A stretch of DNA of 12,690 nucleotides from Pseudomonadota bacterium (GTDB lineage Bacteria > Pseudomonadota > Alphaproteobacteria > Sphingomonadales > Sphingomonadaceae): assembly GCA_023422695.1 (NCBI GenBank), contig JAFAGN010000143.1:1-12690 (forward strand), given 5' to 3'. Numbering within the stretch: position 1 is the stretch's first letter; every line of letters begins with the position of its first letter. Under the pieces are notes generated by a model that had not been told where the DNA came from, did no database searches, and saw nothing but the letters and a program-made list of their open reading frames with translations. The position numbers and the translations under genes are program-made. Shown one piece after another: positions 1 to 4,974 of the stretch.

Positions 1-1
1 C

Positions 2-340
2 GCCACCGCCGGGCCGCACCGCGATGACCTGCTTGCTGTCCACGCCGCGACGGCGCGCGCCGCGGCCCGCTGTTCGACCGGCGAGCAAAAGGCAATGCTG
101 TTGTCGCTGGTGCTGGCACACAGCGACTGCGTGGCGCGCGCGCGCGGCCAGCGTCCGCTGCTGCTGCTCGACGAGGTCGCGGCGCACCTCGATCCGCTGC
201 GCCGCGCGGCGCTCTATGCCCGGCTGGCGGGGCAGGGCGGGCAGGCGTGGTTGACCGGGACCGAGGCCGAATTGTTCGTCGACATGCCCGGGCCGGTCAC
301 GCGATTCGCAATTTCAGGCGGTCGGATCGCCGCGGGCTAG
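2..340 (+). CDS. recF: RecF, DNA replication/repair ATPase (C-terminal part, 5' end outside window)
   Basis: This is the last 112 codons of RecF, the SMC-like ATPase that binds gapped DNA and, with RecO and RecR, helps load RecA. The reading frame is already open at base 2. Visible are GPHRDDL near the start, the ABC signature STGEQKAMLLSLVLAH, and the Walker B/D-loop segment LLLLDEVAAHLD. The next segment, ending TGTEAELF, corresponds to the C-terminal strand region of RecF. The order and spacing of these motifs fit RecF rather than another SMC-type ATPase. The ATG at 95 is internal, because the signature motif begins upstream of it. The usual recF neighbours dnaN and gyrB are not seen downstream. 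The stop is TAG at 338-340. Confidence 0.92.
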   Translation, partial: ATAGPHRDDLLAVHAATARAAARCSTGEQKAMLLSLVLAHSDCVARARGQRPLLLLDEVAAHLDPLRRAALYARLAGQGGQAWLTGTEAELFVDMPGPVTRFAISGGRIAAG

Positions 341-350
341 TACATCACGA

Positions 351-365
351 GGCGCAATTTGCGCC
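351..365. repeat. 15-bp perfect palindrome just after recF
   Basis: GGCGCAA-T-TTGCGCC, two 7-bp arms around a single central base, starts 10 nt after the recF stop. There is no T-run after it, so it is a poor intrinsic terminator. It could be an operator for the downstream small gene or a 3'-end stabilising hairpin. The function is not known. Confidence 0.5.
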
Positions 366-505
366 GATCTGGCGGTAATTTGGGGTCGAAATATTTGATA
401 GTCGATTGCAATATGACAGAAGGCGTTTATGAAAGCAGTGGTGGAACAATAGAATAGCATTATGCCGGGTCGATCCACAAAGCCTATCCAGCCAGGGAGT
501 TTAAT

Positions 506-730
506 ATGAATTTGTTTAAGAAGGCCGCGGTTAGCCTCGCCGCGACGTCGCTGCTCGCAGCGCCGGTTGCCGCGTCGGCAGCTCAGAGTGTTCGCGCTGC
601 TTCGACCGTCGAAGGTCAGAGCGAGCTGGAAGGCGAAACCAGCTGGATCGTCATCGCGCTGGCCGCCGTTGGCATCATCGCCGCTATCGTGCTGCTGACC
701 GACGGCGACGACAGCCCGACCAGCCCGTAA
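506..730 (+). CDS. Small exported single-pass membrane protein, unknown function
   Basis: A 74-aa protein. Residues 1-26 form a Sec-type signal peptide: MNLFKK positive start, hydrophobic core, and AxA-type ends around VAASAAQ. A short polar stretch follows, then a hydrophobic helix at about 47-64 (WIVIALAAVGIIAAIVLL) and an acidic tail TDGDDSPTSP. It resembles small hypothetical proteins recalled from sphingomonads, but no function can be assigned. The ATG is preceded by AGGGAG at 494-499 with good spacing, and the gene ends at a strong intrinsic terminator (756-787). It is therefore probably transcribed alone. The AT-richer leader at 366-505 has a possible -35 TTGCAA (406-411) and -10 TATGAA (428-433), 16 bp apart, which is a weak match. 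Confidence 0.8.
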   Translation: MNLFKKAAVSLAATSLLAAPVAASAAQSVRAASTVEGQSELEGETSWIVIALAAVGIIAAIVLLTDGDDSPTSP

Positions 731-755
731 TCGGGTCTGCGATTCGAGTTACAAG

Positions 756-787
756 AGGGGCTGCGGACATTGTTCGTAGCCCCTTTT
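756..787 (+). terminator. Rho-independent terminator after the 74-aa gene
   Basis: AGGGGCT (756-762) pairs with AGCCCCT (778-784). The stem is extended inward by C-G and G-U pairs to a 3-nt loop, and the 3' arm runs into TTTT followed by GC and TTTTT. It lies 26 nt after the stop codon. The convergent arsC ends at 841, so read-through between the two genes is limited. Confidence 0.85.
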
Positions 788-840
788 GCTTTTTCGGGTG
801 ACAAGCTCAGGGGCCGATCAGAGTATCGGCACGTGTCGCG

Positions 841-1185
841 TCACAGAATCTCGCGCACGACATCCTGCGGACGGCACAGGCGCACGCCCTTGTCGGTCTG
901 GACGATCGGGCGCTCGACATAGGCGGGGTTGGCCGCCATCGCGGCGATGATCGCGGCTTCGTCGGCGTCTTTCAGCCCGCGCTCCTCGGCGTCGGTGCCG
1001 CGCAGCCGCAGCGCATCGCGGGCGGCGAGGCCGGCGGCGGCGAACAGCTGGCGCAGCTGATCGGCGGCATAGGGATGCTTCAGATATTCGACGATGGTCA
1101 GGTCGATGCCGGGGGTTTCCTGCAGGATCGCCAGCGTCTTGCGCGACGTGCCGCAGGCGGGGTTATGCCAGATGGTTGCTTTCAT
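841..1185 (-). CDS. arsC: Arsenate reductase, ArsC (glutaredoxin-dependent family)
   Basis: A 114-aa thioredoxin-fold protein of the E. coli ArsC type, which reduces arsenate to arsenite using glutathione and glutaredoxin. The catalytic site is HNPACGTSR with Cys11. The three anion-binding arginines of the family are present: Arg60 (ALRLRG), Arg92 (ERPIV) and Arg105 (RLCRP). Length is slightly short of the 141-aa E. coli enzyme because the C-terminal tail is missing. The start chosen is ATG at 1185, which has AGGA eight bases upstream; the open frame runs further up but is not protein-like there. No arsR, arsB or acr3 is adjacent, so this is an orphan arsC. It may have a more general reductase role. 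A 6-bp hairpin at 813-830 lies just past the stop but has no U-tract. The gene is divergent from the L,D-transpeptidase gene. Confidence 0.87.
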   Translation of the reverse strand: MKATIWHNPACGTSRKTLAILQETPGIDLTIVEYLKHPYAADQLRQLFAAAGLAARDALRLRGTDAEERGLKDADEAAIIAAMAANPAYVERPIVQTDKGVRLCRPQDVVREIL

Positions 1186-1354
1186 GCGCAGCGTCCTAAT
1201 CGCCGCCCACCGCAGCGTAAACCCGCTATTCATAGCATATATGGCACATTTGCCCGCATGATCGGGAACCAACTGCTTGCCTTTCGCGGCGAAGGCGCGA
1301 CTTATGCAGAGTCGACGGACCGCCAAAGGCGGCCAATGCGGGGTTGGGTAGCAC

Positions 1355-2086
1355 GTGAGTAATTTGTTCGATCGCAGGGCGATGCTGGCCGGGCTGGCCG
1401 GAGCAGGCGCCATGGCCGCGGCATCGGCGCGGGCGCAGATGCCCGAGTGGATTCGCCAGCCGGTGGCCCCGGTAGCGGCGCCGGTTGATTATCTGGCGGT
1501 CGCGCGCAAGCAATTGGCGACACAGGGTCGTCATATTCCACAAAGCGACCGCGTCGGCATCGTCGATTTCGGCCTGCCGTCGGCGCGCCCGCGCTTTGCA
1601 CTGGTCGATATGGTGGCAGGCAAGATCGAGATGTTTCCGGTCACCCATGGCCGCGGATCGGACCCGCAGCATGATGGTTGGCTGAAAAGCTTTTCGAACC
1701 GGGTTGGAAGTCTGGCGACCTCGCGCGGCGCGTATCGCACCAGCGACTATTATTGGGGCGCCAACGGGTCGTCGATGCGGCTGGCAGGGCTGGAGCCCGA
1801 CAATAACAATGCCGACGTCCGCGCGATCGTGGTGCATGGTGCGTGGTACGCCGACCCGGCGCTGATCGCGACGCAGGGCAAGCTGGGTCGCAGCGAGGGT
1901 TGCTTCGTGTTCGGCGAGGATCTGCTGCCGATGATCCTCTACAAGCTGGGGCCGGGGCGGCTGCTGTTCGCCGACCGGCTGAGCGAAATGCCGCCGGTGC
2001 CCGCGCCATTCCAGCTGCCTCCGGTCGCCGACAACATCCGCCGCGCTAGCGCGGTCAACGGGCCGTTTCCGACGACGGCGGATTGA
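1355..2086 (+). CDS. Exported murein L,D-transpeptidase catalytic-domain protein (YkuD_2 type)
   Basis: A 243-aa protein. The N-terminus DRRAMLAGLAGAGAMAAASARA looks like a twin-arginine or Sec signal with cleavage near ARA-QM (residue 27-28). The catalytic region runs from about residue 66 to 207 and contains HGRGSD (98-103), FSN..GS..TSRGAYRT, the family Asn run (NNN, 150-152), His161 in VVHGAWY and Cys183 in GRSEGC. The His plus SxGC pair is the catalytic signature of L,D-transpeptidases, and the pattern fits the YkuD_2 branch. It probably acts on peptidoglycan in the periplasm, by 3-3 cross-linking or a related reaction. The start is GTG at 1355, chosen because it keeps the RR pair; it has only a weak ribosome-binding site. 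ATG 1382 is an alternative that would lose the arginines. Confidence 0.85.
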   Translation: MSNLFDRRAMLAGLAGAGAMAAASARAQMPEWIRQPVAPVAAPVDYLAVARKQLATQGRHIPQSDRVGIVDFGLPSARPRFALVDMVAGKIEMFPVTHGRGSDPQHDGWLKSFSNRVGSLATSRGAYRTSDYYWGANGSSMRLAGLEPDNNNADVRAIVVHGAWYADPALIATQGKLGRSEGCFVFGEDLLPMILYKLGPGRLLFADRLSEMPPVPAPFQLPPVADNIRRASAVNGPFPTTAD

Positions 2087-2140
2087 GGCATGATGTCGGC
2101 TTTGGGGCAGGAAACGCGGACGTTGGCAAGCCTCCGCAAA

Positions 2141-2308
2141 CTAGCGGCGCTGGTGGAGAGTGACGATCGATTCGCCTCGTCCTTGAGATGGCGTACCGCG
2201 AATTAGCTGTTCAAAAGCAATTCCGTATTCTGTCGCGCACCGGATAAACCACCTCTGCCACTCACCACCCGTCGGGGATAACATGCCTTGAACCCGCACG
2301 TCGGCCAT
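2141..2308 (-). CDS. Possible 55-aa small protein or gene remnant
   Basis: An open frame from ATG 2308 to TAG 2141. Its translation has a protein-like mix of residues (for example EWQRWFIRCATEYGIAFEQL) and no long low-complexity runs. Against it, third-position GC is only about 58 percent, far below neighbouring genes. The SD-like GAGG is too far upstream. The 3' half overlaps a 38-codon open frame on the plus strand. The end of the protein vaguely recalls a short helix-turn-helix tail, but no family is recognised. It could be a foreign small gene, a fragment of one, or chance. Confidence 0.22.
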   Translation of the reverse strand: MADVRVQGMLSPTGGEWQRWFIRCATEYGIAFEQLIRGTPSQGRGESIVTLHQRR

Positions 2309-2337
2309 TCATGGTCCCAGCCTCGCATCGTACAAGT

Positions 2338-2508
2338 TTAGCAGCCGCAACGCTGTCCGACATAATTCACCCCAAAAATATGCTGCGTCGCACAATTATT
2401 TTCGTCGGCGCTCTTTAAATCTTCATATTTGAACGCCAGATAGCCGCTGTCATCGGGTGCTGCGCGCTTCATCGAAGGTTCAGGCGCTGCCCACCAAATG
2501 GCAATCAT
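2338..2508 (-). CDS. Possible 56-aa small protein or gene remnant
   Basis: An open frame from ATG 2508 to TAA 2338. An internal ATG at 2472 would give 44 aa beginning MKRAAPDDSGYLAFKYEDL. The C-terminus ends GQRCGC, with a third Cys at NNCATQ. The composition is protein-like and the codon use is AT-richer than in neighbouring genes. No good Shine-Dalgarno sequence precedes either start; GGGA directly abuts ATG 2508. The ATG 2508 lies inside the 2506-2526 inverted repeat, which would make that repeat an autoregulatory site or a coincidence. It is 29 nt upstream of the other tentative ORF on the same strand. No family is recognised. Confidence 0.27.
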   Translation of the reverse strand: MIAIWWAAPEPSMKRAAPDDSGYLAFKYEDLKSADENNCATQHIFGVNYVGQRCGC

Positions 2509-2526
2509 TCCCAATCAATGGGAATG
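2506..2526. promoter_or_regulatory. Inverted repeat, candidate activator (enhancer) site
   Basis: CATTCCCA and TGGGAATG are perfect 8-bp inverted arms around a 5-base spacer. The centre is at 2516, about 111 bp upstream of the transcription start predicted from the sigma-54 promoter. That is inside the normal range for bacterial enhancer-binding protein sites. Binding by a PspF-like regulator is inference only. Confidence 0.4.
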
Positions 2527-2600
2527 GATTCACGGTCCAGGGCGGGCGGCAGATCAGGGCTGACCCCATAAAGCCCGGATTTTTGGGGGATTGCTGAAAC

Positions 2601-2615
2601 TGGCACGGCCTTTGC
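2601..2615 (+). promoter_or_regulatory. Sigma-54 (RpoN) -24/-12 promoter of the pspC-like gene
   Basis: TGGCACG (2601-2607), four bases, then TTGC (2612-2615). This matches the sigma-54 consensus TGGCACG-N4-TTGC at every position, with exactly 10 bp between the invariant GG and GC. The predicted start of transcription is near 2627, giving a leader of about 45 nt before ATG 2672. The E. coli psp operon is also sigma-54 dependent, which makes the placement biologically sensible. Confidence 0.72.
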
Positions 2616-2631
2616 GATGCACTGTGCATCG
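2615..2631. promoter_or_regulatory. 17-bp perfect palindrome over the predicted start site
   Basis: CGATGCAC-T-GTGCATCG, two 8-bp arms around one base. It covers about -12 to +5 of the sigma-54 promoter, touching the -12 element. The position suggests a repressor operator or a hairpin at the 5' end of the message. No regulator is identified. Confidence 0.45.
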
Positions 2632-2671
2632 GCGCGGGGCAGTGCTCGCAGCCCAAGGGAAAGACAAGAAG

Positions 2672-2968
2672 ATGGCAAACGAAACCTCCAACCTTTTCAA
2701 CCGCCGCGATACGTTTTTCGGCATCTGCGAAGCTGTCGGCCAGGATTTTGGTTTCAACCCGCTGTGGCTGCGCCTCGCCTTTGTCGCGCCGCTGTTCTTC
2801 TTCCCGGTGCAGACCTTCATCGGCTATTTCGCGCTTGGCGGCGTCGTGCTGGCTTCGCGCCTGCTGTTCCCCGCCAAATCGGCTGCGCCCGCTGCACCTG
2901 CGCTGACCGCGGTCGAAGCCGCCGAACAGCCCAGCCAGAAGGCCGAGGAGTTCGCCCTCGCCGCTTAA
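2672..2968 (+). CDS. PspC-domain inner-membrane protein (phage-shock-protein-C-like)
   Basis: A 98-aa protein. Residues 7-67 match the PspC domain: NLFNRRDTFFGICEAVGQDF, then GFNPLWLRLAFV and a hydrophobic helix at about 35-62, ending LLFP. The pattern GI.EA.G..FG..P...RL.FV is typical. A low-complexity Ala/Pro/Glu tail (68-98) follows. In enterobacteria PspC senses envelope stress and, with PspB, relieves PspA inhibition of PspF. No pspA, pspB or pspF lies in this window, so this is a stand-alone copy whose partners must be elsewhere or absent. The start chosen is ATG 2672 with AAGGGA upstream (2655-2660). The frame extends upstream, but that stretch would cross the sigma-54 promoter. A consensus sigma-54 promoter precedes the gene and an intrinsic terminator follows it, so it appears to be monocistronic. 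Confidence 0.82.
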   Translation: MANETSNLFNRRDTFFGICEAVGQDFGFNPLWLRLAFVAPLFFFPVQTFIGYFALGGVVLASRLLFPAKSAAPAAPALTAVEAAEQPSQKAEEFALAA

Positions 2969-2976
2969 GCCGGATC

Positions 2977-3011
2977 GGCCGGACAATCCCTCTCCCCGGG
3001 TCCGGCCTTTT
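2977..3011 (+). terminator. Intrinsic terminator after the pspC-like gene
   Basis: GGCCGGAC (2977-2984) and GTCCGGCC (3000-3007) form a perfect 8-bp GC-rich stem with a 15-nt loop, followed by TTTT at 3008-3011. It starts 8 nt after the stop codon. Confidence 0.7.
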
Positions 3012-3017
3012 CGCGCA

Positions 3018-3082
3018 GATGGCGTCCAACTGGCGCCATCGATGGGACCGGCAAGCTTCCCCCGGGGCTTGCCGGTCCCTTT
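3018..3082. repeat. Two further hairpins, the second a 13-bp perfect stem
   Basis: GATGGCG (3018-3024) pairs with CGCCATC (3034-3040). Immediately after it GGGACCGGCAAGC (3044-3056) pairs with GCTTGCCGGTCCC (3067-3079), with a 10-nt loop and then TTTG. The second can act as a back-up terminator for pspC. Together with the hairpin at 2977 they make three stem-loops in about 105 nt. Confidence 0.6.
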
Positions 3083-3165
3083 GCGTCTGTCGCCTGTCCC
3101 TTGTCCCTCGCTGAAACAGCACCGGTACAAATCAAGCGCTGGCCATAAACGCGACGTTTACGACG

Positions 3166-3909
3166 TTGCCCTATGACCGGGCGTTGAATTTCACCGGCCC
3201 GGCCCCTGCGGCCCGCGCCACAGGCGAGGAACAAGCGTTGAGCCAGTCGACCCAGCCCCTGCTGCAGCCGCGCGGCGTCGCCGAAATGCTCGATTCGCTG
3301 GTCGCCAGCAATGGCACCGGCGCGCATTCGCACGTGCGCGCGGGCGCGCTGTCCAGCGGACCCGACGCCATGCGCAACCTGGCCGACGCGGTTCATTTCC
3401 TGTGCCTGCTTCACGGTCGTCATCCCGGGGTCATCGACAATGCGGCGCGCAAGGCGGTCGACCCCGCATCGCGCCAGTGGATGGATCAGGCCGCCGATGC
3501 TTTTGTGCAGGAGCGCGCCTTTCTGACCAAGATCGCTTCCGCGGTCGGCCCGGTGCCGAGCACCCAGGGGCAGGCGCAATGCGAGGCCGCGGTCGCCGCG
3601 CAGCGCAAGGCGATCGACATGCTGTCCGAATCGGATCGCCACGGCTGCGCCGTTGGTGCAGCGATTGCCCTAACGCTCGACTGGCGGACGATCCGCGTCC
3701 TGCTCGACATCAGCGCCCAGCGGCTCGACATGACCCCGCCGACCTGCGCCCTGCCCGACCTGCGCGATACCGCGCGGCTCGCCGGGACGGTCGCCGACAG
3801 TCCGGCGATCGAACGCGCGATGGTGTTCGGCGCCCAGCAGTTGATCGCGCAGCACAACGGACTGTGGGATCTGATGGCCGCGCGCGCGGCAAGCCGGGCG
3901 ACTTCGTAA
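3166..3909 (+). CDS. Conserved-looking cytoplasmic protein of unknown function
   Basis: I do not recognise a family. The 247-aa product has no signal peptide or membrane helix and is alanine-rich and probably all-helical. Segments such as RNLADAVHFLCLLHGRHPGV and RQWMDQAADAFVQERAFLTK suggest helical bundles. Codon use has the high third-position GC of real genes in this DNA. The start is uncertain. TTG 3166 gives the longest product but has no ribosome-binding site. TTG 3238 (product beginning LSQSTQPL, 223 aa as MSQSTQ) has GAGGA at 3226-3230 with 7-nt spacing and is the better-supported initiator. No ATG is available in this region. The gene follows the pspC terminators and is followed by a compound repeat. 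Confidence 0.68.
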   Translation: MPYDRALNFTGPAPAARATGEEQALSQSTQPLLQPRGVAEMLDSLVASNGTGAHSHVRAGALSSGPDAMRNLADAVHFLCLLHGRHPGVIDNAARKAVDPASRQWMDQAADAFVQERAFLTKIASAVGPVPSTQGQAQCEAAVAAQRKAIDMLSESDRHGCAVGAAIALTLDWRTIRVLLDISAQRLDMTPPTCALPDLRDTARLAGTVADSPAIERAMVFGAQQLIAQHNGLWDLMAARAASRATS

Positions 3910-3912
3910 ATT

Positions 3913-4042
3913 CCCCTCCCGCAGGCGGGAGGGGTTAGGGGTGGGTGCGAGCGAAGCGAGCTTCCGAACTATCCCAGCCCACCCCGCTGCGACTAGCAAA
4001 CAAGTTTGCAAGTCTCGCTGCCCCTCCCGCAAGCGGGAGGGG
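3913..4042. repeat. 130-bp compound inverted-repeat element (REP/MITE-like, sphingomonad type)
   Basis: The same hairpin module occurs at both ends. CCCCTCCCGC and GCGGGAGGGG pair at 3913-3934 (AG loop) and again at 4021-4042 (AA loop). Between them GGGGTGGG (3938-3945) pairs with CCCACCCC (3978-3985). GCGAGCGAAGCGAGC (3947-3961) is a short internal repeat, and GCAAAC-AA-GTTTGC forms a further small hairpin. There is no ORF. The element starts 3 nt after the upstream stop codon. Similar modules are recalled as multi-copy intergenic repeats in Sphingomonadales. It could act as a bidirectional terminator or as a passive mobile repeat. Confidence 0.75.
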
Positions 4043-4120
4043 AGAAAAAGCGGCGGCTTGCACCCTTCCCCCGCCCCCGCTATGCCCGCTTGACGTTCAC
4101 GTTAAGGGAAAGACGAGCCC

Positions 4121-4966
4121 ATGCGCTTTGATGGCACCAGCGCCTATATCGCCACCGACGACCTGAAGGTCGCGGTCAACGCCGCGACGCTGCTGCGCCG
4201 CCCGCTGCTCGTGAAGGGCGAACCCGGTACCGGCAAAACCGTGCTGGCCGAGGAAATCGCGAAAGCCTTCGACGCGCCGCTGATCACCTGGAACATCAAA
4301 TCGACGACCAAGGCGCAGCAAGGCCTGTACGAATATGACGCGGTCGCGCGCCTGCGCGACGGTCAGCTCGGCGAGGAACGCGTCCACGACATCCGCAACT
4401 ACATCCGCAAGGGCAAGTTGTGGGAGGCGTTCACCTCGCCCAAGCTGCCCGTGCTTCTCATCGACGAGATCGACAAGGCCGACATCGAATTCCCGAACGA
4501 CCTGCTGCAGGAACTCGATCGCATGGCGTTCCACGTCTATGAGACCGACGAAACGATCAGCGCGCGCGAACGCCCGATCGTCGTGATCACGTCGAACAAT
4601 GAAAAGGAATTGCCCGACGCCTTCCTGCGCCGCTGTTTCTTCCACTATATCAAATTCCCCGATCGCGACACGATGGCGGCGATCGTCGACGTCCATTTCC
4701 CCGGCATCCAGAAGACGCTGGTCAGCCGCGCGATGGACATCTTCTACGAAGTCCGCGACGTTCCGGGCCTCAAGAAAAAGCCGTCGACCAGCGAGCTGAT
4801 CGACTGGCTCAAGCTGCTGCTCAACGAGGATATGCCGCTCGAAGTGCTCCAGAACCGCGATGTCGGCAAGGCGATCCCACCGCTCCACGGCGCGCTGCTC
4901 AAGAACGAGCAGGATGTGATGCTGTTCGAGAAGCTGGCATTCATGGCGCGGCGCCAGGGGAGCTGA
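4121..4966 (+). CDS. MoxR-family AAA+ ATPase
   Basis: A 281-aa AAA+ ATPase that is almost entirely the nucleotide-binding module. Walker A is GEPGTGKT (33-40) and Walker B is VLLIDEID (111-118). TSNN (158-161) fits sensor 1, and DAFLRRC (167-172 region) fits the arginine-finger segment. The C-terminal lid runs from about 185 onward. MoxR ATPases act as chaperones for assembling or activating protein complexes, usually with a VWA-domain partner encoded next door. That partner is not present here. The next gene is a GFA protein 8 nt downstream, probably co-transcribed. AAGGGA at 4104-4109 precedes the ATG with long spacing. The substrate cannot be told from the sequence. Confidence 0.9.
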   Translation: MRFDGTSAYIATDDLKVAVNAATLLRRPLLVKGEPGTGKTVLAEEIAKAFDAPLITWNIKSTTKAQQGLYEYDAVARLRDGQLGEERVHDIRNYIRKGKLWEAFTSPKLPVLLIDEIDKADIEFPNDLLQELDRMAFHVYETDETISARERPIVVITSNNEKELPDAFLRRCFFHYIKFPDRDTMAAIVDVHFPGIQKTLVSRAMDIFYEVRDVPGLKKKPSTSELIDWLKLLLNEDMPLEVLQNRDVGKAIPPLHGALLKNEQDVMLFEKLAFMARRQGS

Positions 4967-4974
4967 ACCGCGCA

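Larger units (their letters stand above)
2087..2671. other. Long intergenic stretch of atypical composition upstream of pspC-like gene
   Basis: 585 bases without a secure gene. The part from about 2200 to 2515 is visibly richer in A and T than its surroundings. It holds two doubtful minus-strand ORFs (2141-2308 and 2338-2508), an inverted repeat (2506-2526), a sigma-54 promoter (2601-2615) and a palindrome (2615-2631), each listed separately. The lower GC suggests foreign or decayed DNA, but no integrase, terminal repeats or target-site duplication is visible. Confidence 0.6.

Noticed and set aside
412..459. 14-codon ORF (MTEGVYESSGGTIE) in the leader of the 74-aa gene, as a possible leader peptide
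   Set aside because: No ribosome-binding site and no attenuator-like structure between it and the gene.
841..1185. A complete arsenic-resistance operon
   Set aside because: Only arsC is present; neighbours are an L,D-transpeptidase and a small membrane protein, with no arsR, arsB, arsH or acr3.
2090..2206. 38-codon plus-strand ORF directly after the L,D-transpeptidase stop (MMSALGQETRTLASLRK)
   Set aside because: It has a GAGG nearby, but it is very short, its spacing is too tight, and it overlaps the competing minus-strand frame. Nothing supports it over chance.
2591..2671. Longer version of the PspC protein starting at a TTG upstream
   Set aside because: It would place the start upstream of the sigma-54 start site, so the message would not contain it.
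3913..4042. CRISPR-like reading of the repeated hairpin modules
   Set aside because: There are only two copies with a structured, non-spacer-like interior and no cas genes.
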